A program made the translations under genes and the position numbers. This document shows positions 43,547 to 50,469 of a DNA stretch of 64,000 bases, piece by piece; the stretch's first letter is position 1, and the number at the start of each line of letters is the position of its first letter. Below the pieces are notes generated by a model. That model saw nothing but the letters and a program-made list of their open reading frames with translations. It had not been told where the DNA came from and made no database searches. Location of the stretch: positions 124,001 to 188,000 of the forward strand of contig JALOLR010000003.1 of assembly GCA_025455885.1 (NCBI GenBank), given 5' to 3'. Source of the stretch: Acidimicrobiales bacterium. Its GTDB lineage: Bacteria; Actinomycetota; Acidimicrobiia; Acidimicrobiales; Acidimicrobilacustridaceae.

Positions 43547-44479
43547 ATGGCCATGCCTGCGACTCCCACCCCGCCCGCCAAGCTGCCGTCCAAGGGCTTC
43601 TGGATCGCCTTGGTGATCTTCCTCGTCACCGCGGTCGTCGGCATCGTGATGATCGTCGTGTCGTTCACGACCATCGCCAACGCCATCAGCGACTTCGCCG
43701 AGATCGACGTCCCCCAGACCGCCGAGGTGCGGCTGTCGACCGGGGAGTACTGGGTGTTCGTCGGGACCGACAGCGCCAGCACCGGTGCCGCCTCGCTCGT
43801 GGACGTCACCGTCACCGCGCCGGACGGTTCGTCGCTGGTGCTGACGTCCGACATCGGCCAGTACGACGCCGAGACCGGCGGTCTGTCCTTCACCTCCCTC
43901 GGGCGGATCGACATCGACCAGGCGGGCGTCTACACCTTCGAGACGGACGGGCCCGACGGGACGAGCGTGCGGGTCGGCCAGCTGCCCATCGGCACCTTCG
44001 TCGGGCTCCTGATCGGGGGCATCGCCCTCGGAGCCCTCGGGTTCCTCGTGGCCTTGATCCTCGTGATCGTCACGCTGGTGCGCAGGAGCAAGGCCAAGAA
44101 GCAGATGGTGCGCACGGCCGGCTACCCGGGTGCCGCGACGGCGTACCCGCCGTCGTACGCCCCCACCCCGCCGCCGGCCCCCATGCCGCCGCCCACCATG
44201 GCCCCGCCCGGCCAGTCCGCTCCGCCGCCGGGTCCGCAGGCGCCGCCTGCGCCGGCCACGCCGCCGCCGGCCCCGGCTCCGACGCCACCGCCGCCGGCCC
44301 CGGCTCCGACGCCTCCGCCCCCGGGTCCGCAGGCGCCGCCTGCGCCGGCCACGCCGCCGCCGGCCCCGGCCCCGGCTCCGACGCCTCCGCCGCCGGGTCC
44401 GACGCCTCCGCCGCCGGGTCCGCAGGCGCCGCCCATGGCGCCCCCGGCCGCCCCGCCGGCCTCGGACCCGCCCGGCTGA
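43547..44479 (+). CDS. Membrane protein with extracytoplasmic domain and proline-rich tail
   Basis: About 310 aa from ATG 43547; ATG 43529 would add six residues. No known function. A TM segment (about 18-40) is followed by a beta-rich domain of about 105 residues, then a second TM (about 150-175) ending in basic RRSKAKK. The last 120 residues are almost only Pro, Ala, Gly and Thr and are encoded partly by a 48-bp duplication. The topology suggests a small exposed domain and a cytoplasmic poly-proline tail. Such tails need EF-P for translation. It sits between dapC and dapD. Confidence 0.7.
   Translation: MAMPATPTPPAKLPSKGFWIALVIFLVTAVVGIVMIVVSFTTIANAISDFAEIDVPQTAEVRLSTGEYWVFVGTDSASTGAASLVDVTVTAPDGSSLVLTSDIGQYDAETGGLSFTSLGRIDIDQAGVYTFETDGPDGTSVRVGQLPIGTFVGLLIGGIALGALGFLVALILVIVTLVRRSKAKKQMVRTAGYPGAATAYPPSYAPTPPPAPMPPPTMAPPGQSAPPPGPQAPPAPATPPPAPAPTPPPPAPAPTPPPPGPQAPPAPATPPPAPAPAPTPPPPGPTPPPPGPQAPPMAPPAAPPASDPPG
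44230..44370. repeat. 48-bp perfect direct repeat in the proline-rich tail
   Basis: The 48 bases at 44230-44277 recur without mismatch at 44323-44370, separated by 45 bp of similar Pro/Ala codons. Each copy begins GGGTCCGCAGGCGCC and encodes PGPQAPPAPATPPPAPA. The repeat reflects tail expansion by slippage or recombination. Confidence 0.85.
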
Positions 44480-44538
44480 CCCGGACGGCACCGGTCGGCC
44501 GCGGGACGGCGACGGCTGGGCCGTCGGAGGTTGGCCGA

Positions 44539-44544
44539 TAGCCT
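44539..44544 (+). promoter_or_regulatory. -10 element (TAGCCT) upstream of dapD
   Basis: TAGCCT ends 8 nt before ATG 44553; no Shine-Dalgarno sequence is present. Confidence 0.45.
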
Positions 44545-44552
44545 GCCGCGCC

Positions 44553-45377
44553 ATGGCCGACCTCTCCGCAACGATCGACGAGCTCTGGGCGCGGCGCACC
44601 GAGCTCGCTCCCGACGACGCCGACGCCAACGACGCCATCGGTGAGGCCATCGCCCTGCTCGACTCCGGCGCGGCCCGCGTCGCCGAGCTCGACGCCCACG
44701 GCGAGCCCGTCGTGCACCAGTGGTTGAAGCACGCCATCCTCCTGTACTTCCGCCAGTCGCAGATGGCGACCACCGAGCTCGGGCCCTTCGAGTACGCCGA
44801 CAAGATCCCCCTCAAGACCGACTACGCCGCCGCCGGCGTCCGCGTGGTGCCGGGGGCTTCGGCGCGGTACGGGTCGTTCCTCGATCGGGGTGTGGTGCTG
44901 ATGCCGAGCTACACCAACATCGGCGCACGGGTGGGCGCCAACACGATGGTCGACACCTGGGCGACCGTCGGATCCTGCGCGCAGATCGGCGCCGACGTGC
45001 ACCTCTCCGGCGGCGTCGGGATCGGTGGCGTGCTCGAACCGCCGCAGGCCGCGCCCGTGATGGTCGGCGACGGCTGCCTCATCGGCAGCCGCTGCATCGT
45101 CGCCGAGGGCGCCCGGGTGGGCGAGGGAGCGGTCCTCGGAGCGGGCTGCATCCTCACCGGGTCCATCCCCGTCATCGACGCCCAGACCGGCGAGGAGCTC
45201 GGTCGGGGGGTGGTGCCGCCCTGGTGCGTCGCCGTCTCGGCCACCCGCCCGCGGTCGTTCCCCGGTGGCGAGTTCGGTCTGCCCTGCGTCCTCGTGCTCA
45301 AGCGCCTCGACGAGGGCGAGCGCCACGACAAGGCGGCGCTCAACGACGTCCTGCGGCTCCACGGCGCCGCGACCTGA
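44553..45377 (+). CDS. dapD: Tetrahydrodipicolinate N-succinyltransferase DapD
   Basis: 274 aa. DapD succinylates tetrahydrodipicolinate from succinyl-CoA. The N-terminal helical domain has HQWLKHAILLYFRQS and KIPLKTDY. The left-handed beta-helix of hexapeptide repeats spans about 95-215 (for example VGANTMVDTWATVGSCAQIG and GGVGIGGVLEP). The C-terminus includes VSATRPRSFPGGEFGLPC. It shows the succinylase branch of DAP synthesis. dapE starts one base after its stop. Confidence 0.94.
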   Translation: MADLSATIDELWARRTELAPDDADANDAIGEAIALLDSGAARVAELDAHGEPVVHQWLKHAILLYFRQSQMATTELGPFEYADKIPLKTDYAAAGVRVVPGASARYGSFLDRGVVLMPSYTNIGARVGANTMVDTWATVGSCAQIGADVHLSGGVGIGGVLEPPQAAPVMVGDGCLIGSRCIVAEGARVGEGAVLGAGCILTGSIPVIDAQTGEELGRGVVPPWCVAVSATRPRSFPGGEFGLPCVLVLKRLDEGERHDKAALNDVLRLHGAAT

Positions 45378-45378
45378 C

Positions 45379-46473
45379 ATGACCGCCACGGCCCGTCCCG
45401 GGGCCCACCTCCTGGCGCTCACCGCCGAGCTCGTCGACGTGTGGTCGCCGTCGCGCGAGGAGGCGGCGCTGGTGGCGCAGCTGGAGAGCCGGCTCCGGCT
45501 CGCCTCGCACCTGTCGGTGACCCGGGTCGGCGACAACCTCGTGGCCCGCACCGAGCTGGGGCGGCGCTGGCGCCTCGTCCTGGGTGGGCACACCGACACC
45601 GTGCCTGCCGACGACAACTTCCCGGGCCGCCTCGCCGACGACCGACTCTGGGGGGTGGGATCGGCCGACATGAAGGGCGGTCTGGCGGTCATGCTCGACC
45701 TCGCCACGCGGCTGGCCGAGCCCGCGGTCGACGTCACCTACGTCTTCTACGCCCGCGAGGAGATCCGCTCGGCCGAGAGCGGACTCGGTGAGCTGTTCGA
45801 GGTCCGTCCTGATCTGCTCGTGGCCGACGCCGCCCTGCTCGGCGAGCCCACCGGCGGTGCTCTGGAGGCGGGCTGTCAGGGGACGATGCGCCTGGCCGTG
45901 ACGCTGGCGGGGGAGCGGGCCCACACCGCTCGACCGTGGATGGGCCGCAACGCCGTCCACCGCCTGGCCGGGTTGTTGGGGGTGCTCGACGGCTACCGCG
46001 AGCGGCGACCGGTGATCGACGGCTGTGAGTTCCGCGAGGCACTTCAGGCGGTGTCGGTCAGGGGTGGCGTGGCCGGCAACGTGGTCCCCGACGAGGTGGA
46101 CCTCGTCGTGAACCACCGCTTCGCCCCCGACCGTTCCCCCGTCGAGGCCGAGACCCACGTGCGGGATCTCCTCGCCCCGTGGCTCGAACCGGGTGACGCC
46201 GTCGAGGTCGTCGAGTGCGTGGCCGGCGCGGCACCGTCGCACACCCATCCCCTGATCGGCGCCCTCGTCGAGCGCGCCGGGCTCGAGGTGCGGGCCAAGT
46301 TGGGGTGGACCGATGTCGCCCGCTTCGCGGAGGCCGGCGTCCCGGCGGCCAACTTCGGGCCCGGCGACGCCACGGTGGCCCACACCCGCGGCGAGTACCT
46401 CGACGCCGCGGACCTCCACGCCGTCTGGTCGGCGACCCACGAGCTGCTCACGAGGGGCCCGGCCTCTCTCTGA
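45379..46473 (+). CDS. dapE: Succinyl-diaminopimelate desuccinylase DapE
   Basis: 364 aa. An M20 metallohydrolase that removes succinate from N-succinyl-LL-DAP. Metal and catalytic residues are seen in GGHTDTVPADD, GSADMKGGLAV, ARFEEIRS-type motif (here AREEIRSAESG) and LLGEPTGG, with a distal histidine in AHTRGEYL. The dimerisation domain contains RAHTARPWMGRNAVH. The start is ATG 45379, one base after the dapD stop. The adjacency with dapD makes DapE rather than another M20 peptidase likely. Confidence 0.92.
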   Translation: MTATARPGAHLLALTAELVDVWSPSREEAALVAQLESRLRLASHLSVTRVGDNLVARTELGRRWRLVLGGHTDTVPADDNFPGRLADDRLWGVGSADMKGGLAVMLDLATRLAEPAVDVTYVFYAREEIRSAESGLGELFEVRPDLLVADAALLGEPTGGALEAGCQGTMRLAVTLAGERAHTARPWMGRNAVHRLAGLLGVLDGYRERRPVIDGCEFREALQAVSVRGGVAGNVVPDEVDLVVNHRFAPDRSPVEAETHVRDLLAPWLEPGDAVEVVECVAGAAPSHTHPLIGALVERAGLEVRAKLGWTDVARFAEAGVPAANFGPGDATVAHTRGEYLDAADLHAVWSATHELLTRGPASL

Positions 46474-46507
46474 CCCGGCGCGGTCTCTCACCCGGCCGGC
46501 CACGTCC

Positions 46508-46513
46508 TAGGGT
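46508..46513 (+). promoter_or_regulatory. Candidate -10 element (TAGGGT) for the peroxiredoxin gene
   Basis: TAGGGT lies 55 nt before ATG 46569. That gene also has an AGGAG Shine-Dalgarno sequence, so it would be a leadered transcript. Confidence 0.35.
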
Positions 46514-46568
46514 GACCTCCCACATCGCCCCGGGGGCTCGTGCCCGCCCGACACCCAGGAGTTCACCC

Positions 46569-47030
46569 ATGGCCATCGAGATCGGTTCCGACGCCCCGGA
46601 CTTCACGCTCAAGGACCAGTCCGGGGACGAGGTGACGCTGTCGTCGTTCGAGGGTCGCTCGCCCGTGGCGGTCGTGTTCTACCCGTTCACCTTCACCGGG
46701 GTGTGCGAGGGCGAGCTGTGCACCATCCGTGACGACTTCGGGGAGTTCGAGGCGGCCGGCGTGCAGGTGCTGGCGGTGTCGTGCGACAGCCGGTTCGCGC
46801 AGGCCAAGTGGGCCGAGGAGATGGGGTACACCTTCCCGGTCCTGTCCGACTTCTGGCCCCACGGCGCAGCGGCGAAGGCCTTCGGCGTGTTCAACGAGGC
46901 GCTCGGCTGTGCGAACCGCGGCACCTTCGTGATCGACGCCTCGGGCACCGTGGTGGACGCCTTCGAGAGCCCCGATCTCGGCACGGCGCGCCCGGCCGAG
47001 CGCTACCGCGAGGCGATCGCCAAGCTGTGA
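46569..47030 (+). CDS. AhpE-like peroxiredoxin
   Basis: 153 aa with AGGAG upstream of ATG 46569. The peroxidatic Cys is in FTFTGVCEGELC (about residue 45). FPVLSDFWPHGAAAKAFGVFNE and NRGTFVIDASG resemble mycobacterial AhpE closely. AhpE is a one-Cys peroxiredoxin that reduces peroxides and peroxynitrite. A second Cys lies five residues after the first, so a disulfide-recycling mechanism is possible. It is convergent with lexA, 22 bp away. Confidence 0.9.
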   Translation: MAIEIGSDAPDFTLKDQSGDEVTLSSFEGRSPVAVVFYPFTFTGVCEGELCTIRDDFGEFEAAGVQVLAVSCDSRFAQAKWAEEMGYTFPVLSDFWPHGAAAKAFGVFNEALGCANRGTFVIDASGTVVDAFESPDLGTARPAERYREAIAKL

Positions 47031-47052
47031 GAGCCCTCGCCGCCGGCCGGAT

Positions 47053-47685
47053 TCAGAGCTTGCGCATCACCGTGACGACCCGCCCGTAGACGGCGACCTC
47101 GTCGGCGTCGAACTCCATCGGGGCGAGCGCCTCGTTGGCGGGGAGGAGCACCACCTTCGTGCCCTTGCGCGTGTAGGTCTTCACCGTGGCCTCGTCGCCG
47201 GGGATGCCGGCGATCACGATGTCGCCCTTCTCGGCGGTCTGCTGGGCGCGGGCCACGACGTAGTCGCCGTCGAGGATGCCGGCGTCGACCATCGAGTCGC
47301 CGCGGACGCGCAGCATGAACAGCTCGCCGTCACCGCAGAGGTCGGCGGGCAACGGCATGATCTCCTCGACGTTCTCCTCGGCGAGCACGTCGGTGCCGGC
47401 GGCGACGTCGCCCACCAGTGGGACGTGGCGCACCGGTCGACGCTCCATCGACGCCCCGGAGTTGGGGTCGTAGCGCACCTCGATGGCTCGCGGCTTGGTG
47501 GGGTCGCGGCGCAGGTAGCCCAGGCGCTGCAGGGTGTTCAGCTGTGAGTGGACGCTCGAGGGGGAGGTGAGGCCCACCGCCTCGCCGATCTCGCGGACCG
47601 ACGGTGGGTAGCCCCGCTCGGTCATGTGCTGCTCGATGGTGTCGAGGATCTGGAGTTGGCGGGCGGTGAGTCGGTCGGTGCTCAT
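47053..47685 (-). CDS. lexA: SOS repressor LexA
   Basis: 210 aa. The N-terminal winged helix has TARQLQILDTIEQHMTERGYPPSVREIG, with recognition region LTSPSSVHSQLNTLQRLGYL. The cleavage site Ala-Gly is in VGDVAAGTDV. Catalytic Ser lies in RGDSMVDAGI and Lys in DEATVKTYTR. LexA represses the SOS genes and is cleaved when RecA is active. GAGGGGAA precedes ATG 47685. The promoter region carries SOS boxes, so lexA is autoregulated. Confidence 0.97.
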   Translation of the reverse strand: MSTDRLTARQLQILDTIEQHMTERGYPPSVREIGEAVGLTSPSSVHSQLNTLQRLGYLRRDPTKPRAIEVRYDPNSGASMERRPVRHVPLVGDVAAGTDVLAEENVEEIMPLPADLCGDGELFMLRVRGDSMVDAGILDGDYVVARAQQTAEKGDIVIAGIPGDEATVKTYTRKGTKVVLLPANEALAPMEFDADEVAVYGRVVTVMRKL

Positions 47686-47753
47686 TGGTTCCCCTCCACG
47701 GGGTGCGGCCGGGACGGGCCCGGTCTGACGGAGGCCGACACTGCCGTGCCGGC

Positions 47754-47765
47754 GAACGCTCGTTC
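47754..47765. promoter_or_regulatory. SOS box GAAC-GCTC-GTTC at the lexA promoter
   Basis: This GAAC-N4-GTTC box covers the predicted lexA start. On the minus strand, -35 TTGCCG (47793-47798) and -10 TACGGT (47770-47775) are 17 bp apart, and transcription would begin near 47763 within the box. Confidence 0.8.
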
Positions 47766-47826
47766 GGCCACCGTAGCGCAGGTGGACGACATCGGCAAAC
47801 ACCTGTTCGGAGAATCGCTTGACGCC

Positions 47827-47838
47827 GAACAGTTGTTC
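47827..47838. promoter_or_regulatory. SOS box GAAC-AGTT-GTTC in the lexA/LysM divergent region
   Basis: It follows TTGACG (47819-47824) by two bases, mirroring the recA promoter where the box follows TTGACC directly. It most likely controls the LysM gene. Confidence 0.8.
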
Positions 47839-47860
47839 GTGATTGGGTGAGGACCGTAGC

Positions 47861-47872
47861 GAACGTCCGTTC
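47861..47872. promoter_or_regulatory. SOS box GAAC-GTCC-GTTC upstream of the LysM gene
   Basis: This third GAAC-N4-GTTC box overlaps a possible -10 TAGCGA (47857-47862), which has TTGTTC (47833-47838) 18 bp upstream. Together with the box at 47827 it would give double LexA control of the LysM gene. Confidence 0.75.
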
Positions 47873-47957
47873 GTCGGTGGTGGATGGGCGCACCTGCAGC
47901 CCCCCGCCATCCCCAGCTCCCCGTCGACTGTCCCACCCCCTGAGGAGACTGGCTCCC

Positions 47958-48467
47958 ATGGCCGCCGTGATCACCCCCACCTCCACCCCCGCTCCCGCTC
48001 CGTGGCACCACCCGCCCAGCGCCCGCCCCCAGCTCCGGGTGCTGCCCGGGGGTCCCGCGGCGGTGCGCGCGCAGCGTCGCCGCGGGGCCGGTGTCGCCCG
48101 CCCCGGGGCAACGGCGGTCCTCGCCGGCCTCGTCACGGCGGCCGTCGTGGCCCTCGCCCTCGTGGGGCTCGCCCACCTCCTCGGCGCCGACGCTGCCGCC
48201 TCCGGGCCGGCGTCGACCGCCCAGTCCTCGCCGGCCGCAGGGGGGGCTTCCCCCTCTGCTCCGGTCGAGGCGTCCGCCGGTGCGCCGACAGCCGCATCGG
48301 CGGTCGCCGACCACGTCGTCGTCGCTCCGGGCGACACGCTGTGGAGCATCGCCCGCACCCTGCAGCCCTCGGGCGACGTCCGCCCCCTGGTCGACCGCCT
48401 CGCGGCACGGGCGGGCGGGCCCGTCCTGGCCGTCGGTCAGCGCATCGACGTGACCGGCCTGGCCTGA
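47958..48467 (+). CDS. SOS-regulated LysM membrane protein (YneA/ChiZ/DivS-like division inhibitor)
   Basis: 169 aa with GAGGAG upstream of ATG 47958. A cytoplasmic Pro/Arg-rich N-terminus (1-50) precedes one TM segment (about 53-74). A Ser/Ala-rich linker leads to a C-terminal LysM domain (about 115-168) starting VVVAPGDTLWSIAR. Genes of this type divergent from lexA encode SOS-induced cell-division suppressors: YneA in Bacillus, ChiZ (Rv2719c) in M. tuberculosis, DivS in Corynebacterium. Two SOS boxes precede it. The inhibitor role is inferred from topology and place. Confidence 0.82.
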   Translation: MAAVITPTSTPAPAPWHHPPSARPQLRVLPGGPAAVRAQRRRGAGVARPGATAVLAGLVTAAVVALALVGLAHLLGADAAASGPASTAQSSPAAGGASPSAPVEASAGAPTAASAVADHVVVAPGDTLWSIARTLQPSGDVRPLVDRLAARAGGPVLAVGQRIDVTGLA

Positions 48468-48521
48468 GCCCGTTCGCCGGGGACGGAGGCATCGTCATGA
48501 CGGGGGCCGCGACGGCGCCGC

Positions 48522-48527
48522 TAGCGT
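48522..48527 (+). promoter_or_regulatory. -10 element (TAGCGT) of a leaderless nrdR promoter
   Basis: TAGCGT ends 7 nt before GTG 48535; no Shine-Dalgarno sequence intervenes. Confidence 0.5.
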
Positions 48528-48534
48528 CCACGCT

Positions 48535-49002
48535 GTGCGGTGTCCCTCGTGCTCTCACCTCGACGACAAGGTCGTCGACTCGCGCCAGGCCGACGACGGC
48601 CAGTCGATCCGTCGCCGCCGCGAGTGCCTGGACTGCGGGCAGCGCTTCACGACCTTCGAGCGCCTCGAGGAGGTCCCTCTCGTCGTGGTCAAGCGCTCCG
48701 GTGACCGTGTCCCGTTCGACCGGACCAAGATCTCGAGCGGCGTCGTGGCGGCCGCCAAGGGCCGGCCGGTCACCCTCGAGGCCGTCGAGGAGCTCTGTAC
48801 GGATCTCGAGAACCTCGTGCGCCAGTCGGGGGGCGAGCTCACCAGCGAGCAGCTCGGTGTCGCCGTCCTCGAGCGCCTCCGTGACCTCGACCAGGTCACC
48901 TACGTCCGCTTCGCCAGCGTCTACAAGGGCTTCGACGACGCCGCGGACTTCTCCCGCGAGATCCGCCTCCTCACCAAGTCCACCGCTCCCAAGCGTCACT
49001 GA
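48535..49002 (+). CDS. nrdR: Transcriptional repressor NrdR
   Basis: 155 aa. NrdR senses ATP/dATP and represses ribonucleotide reductase genes. The zinc ribbon is RCPSCSHLDDKVVDSR with CLDCGQRFTTFER. The ATP-cone spans about 48-138, with VVVKRSGDRVPFDRTKI. Length is normal. The predicted target is nrdJ, 1.5 kb downstream, which has two NrdR-like boxes. The LysM-nrdR order is the same as Rv2719c-Rv2718c. Confidence 0.96.
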   Translation: MRCPSCSHLDDKVVDSRQADDGQSIRRRRECLDCGQRFTTFERLEEVPLVVVKRSGDRVPFDRTKISSGVVAAAKGRPVTLEAVEELCTDLENLVRQSGGELTSEQLGVAVLERLRDLDQVTYVRFASVYKGFDDAADFSREIRLLTKSTAPKRH

Positions 49003-49024
49003 GCCCGTCTGCGCCCCGGCTCGG

Positions 49025-49065
49025 CACCACCCGACTCGGGGTCGGCATCCGGGTCGGGGGTGGTG
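49025..49065. terminator. Possible hairpin between convergent nrdR and RibD_C genes
   Basis: CACCACCCGAC (49025-49035) can pair with GTCGGGGGTGGTG (49053-49065), with a G-rich bulge. It sits between convergent genes. No U-tract. Confidence 0.35.
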
Positions 49066-49087
49066 GCGTGGTCGGCGGCGGGTCGGC

Positions 49088-49831
49088 TCAGGCCCTCGTG
49101 TAGCGCAGGAGCAGCGTGCCGTCGTCGTCGGCGACCACCCGTCGCAGGCGCAGCGGGGTCGCACCGCTGCCGGCGGCGCCGTGCGCGGGCCGGCTCGAGG
49201 GTCCGGCCACGAGCATCGGCGCCACCGTCGTGCACCACTCGTCCACCAGCCCCTCCGCAACCATCTGGCCGTTCAGCGAGGGGCCTCCCTCACACAGCAC
49301 CACCGTCGCTCCATGGTCGGCGAGCACGGCCAGCATCGTCGCGAGGTCGACCTCGGCCTGCTCGGCGCGCACGATCGTCGCCACCCCGGCCATCGCTTCG
49401 CTCCGCGCCGCGTCGGCCCGGGCGCCGGTGAAGACCAGCGGGCGCTCCTCGGCCTCGGCGAAGAGCCCCTGGGCCGGGTCGAGGTCCATCCGGCCCGACA
49501 CCACCGCGATGCGGGGGGTGGGTCGCTGCCCTCGCGCCACGCGGGCGGCGCGGATCGTGTCGCTCGGCCGGGGCGGGCCGTAGTGCTCGGCGCGCACCGT
49601 CGCCGCCCCCACGACGACGACGTCGGCGATCCCGCGCAGCGCCCGGAACATCGCCCTGTCGGCCGGGCCGCCCAGGCCCCCGGAGACGCCGGCGAGTGCG
49701 GTCGCGCCGTCCACGCTGGCGATCATGTTCACCGCCACCCAGGGCCGACCCGGTGGCGTCGGGCGCTCGTCGCCGGCCACCACGGCGTCGGCGTCGAGGT
49801 CCTCGCCCGGTTCGGGCCACAGCTCACGCAT
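49088..49831 (-). CDS. RibD C-terminal-domain reductase (pyrimidine reductase family)
   Basis: 247 aa from ATG 49831. It is a stand-alone RibD_C/DHFR-like reductase: VAVNMIASVDGATAL near the start, then DVVVVGAATVRAEHYGP, and the NADPH loop VLCEGGPSLNGQMV. Similar actinobacterial proteins are annotated as pyrimidine reductases of riboflavin synthesis, but no deaminase domain or rib genes are adjacent. The start was chosen because TACGGT (-10) lies exactly 6 nt upstream on the minus strand; GTG at 49849 is an alternative. Confidence 0.85.
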   Translation of the reverse strand: MRELWPEPGEDLDADAVVAGDERPTPPGRPWVAVNMIASVDGATALAGVSGGLGGPADRAMFRALRGIADVVVVGAATVRAEHYGPPRPSDTIRAARVARGQRPTPRIAVVSGRMDLDPAQGLFAEAEERPLVFTGARADAARSEAMAGVATIVRAEQAEVDLATMLAVLADHGATVVLCEGGPSLNGQMVAEGLVDEWCTTVAPMLVAGPSSRPAHGAAGSGATPLRLRRVVADDDGTLLLRYTRA

Positions 49832-49837
49832 CGCCGC

Positions 49838-49843
49838 ACCGTA
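49838..49843 (-). promoter_or_regulatory. -10 element (TACGGT, minus strand) of the leaderless RibD_C gene
   Basis: The minus-strand TACGGT ends 6 nt before the ATG at 49831, with no Shine-Dalgarno sequence. Confidence 0.45.
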
Positions 49844-49849
49844 GGCCAC

Positions 49850-50188
49850 CGACGCCGGCGTCCCCCGCTCCGCGTCGGTCGGTCGTCCCCTGCCCTGTGG
49901 ATACGTTCACGGTTCGTCCACCGGGAATTCACAGCGTTGTTCCCCTTACGCTCCACAGGGGCGGTTTCGTAGCGTGTCCCCTCGTGGGTACAGGGCTGCG
50001 ACGTGGGCGACGGATGGTGGCCGGCGTCTTGACACACGTGTCTGGCAGGACGACGCCTTGAGCGGCCCCCGGGGGGACTCGCTCTACCTGACGTCCGCGT
50101 CGCAGCCCCACCTTCCCGTCGCCGCCGTCGCGGAGGAGGGCCCCGAGGAACCGCCCGTGGAGTCGCTCGCGAATCTTCGCCGGAATCG
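49850..50188. other. Intergenic region upstream of the nrdJ promoter
   Basis: No conserved gene is supported. It contains a 9-bp inverted repeat CCCTGTGGA/TCCACAGGG (49893-49901 and 49952-49960). A nested hairpin follows, with GGCGTC (50023-50028) pairing GACGCC (50052-50057) and an inner GACAC/GTGTC stem (50031-50042). A possible 25-codon leaderless ORF spans 49984-50061. Confidence 0.5.
49984..50061 (+). CDS. Possible leaderless small ORF (25 aa), unknown
   Basis: GTG 49984 lies 8 nt after TAGCGT (49970-49975). The frame encodes a basic peptide starting MGTGLRRGRRMVAG and ends at TGA 50061. It overlaps the nested hairpin at 50023-50057. Nothing identifies it as real beyond the promoter-like spacing. 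Confidence 0.2.
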   Translation: MGTGLRRGRRMVAGVLTHVSGRTTP

Positions 50189-50277
50189 TTGACAAGGGCG
50201 TAATTACTCTGGTGTAATCCTCCGACATCTTGTGGCTCCCGGCCTGTGGGGGGCATGAACACCACAAGATCTTGTGT
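50189..50277 (+). promoter_or_regulatory. nrdJ promoter with two NrdR-like boxes
   Basis: -35 TTGACA (50189-50194) and TGTAAT (50213-50218) are 18 bp apart. Box 1 CTCCGACATCTTGTGG (50220-50235) lies at the predicted start. Box 2 CCACAAGATCTTGTGT (50262-50277) is nearly palindromic. Their CTTGTG cores are exactly 42 bp apart, four helical turns, fitting cooperative NrdR binding. The leader continues about 190 nt to nrdJ without a recognisable cobalamin riboswitch. Confidence 0.7.
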
Positions 50278-50469
50278 TGTACCCGATACGACCACGGCGG
50301 GGGTGAAGGGCTCCATCCAGGCGCCACGGCCCCTCGGACGACCAACGGGGGCGGATCTCACCACCTCGAGCCCACCGCACCCCACGATTCCCCGAAGTCC
50401 CCGACACCGCCTCTCACCACCTCACACCCGACGCAGCACCCGACACCCACCACGCCCCGAAGGAGCACG

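Noticed and set aside
44130-44480. Long Arg/Pro-rich ORFs overlapping the proline tail, in other frames
   Set aside because: They are frame shadows of the repetitive C/G-rich tail; the dapD reading frame begins only at 44553.
47801-47815. A fourth SOS box around ACCTGTTCGGAGAATC
   Set aside because: It has TGTTC but lacks the GAAC partner at the proper spacing.
50278-50469. Cobalamin riboswitch in the nrdJ leader
   Set aside because: The enzyme uses adenosylcobalamin, but no B12-box consensus or long paired element was found in the leader.
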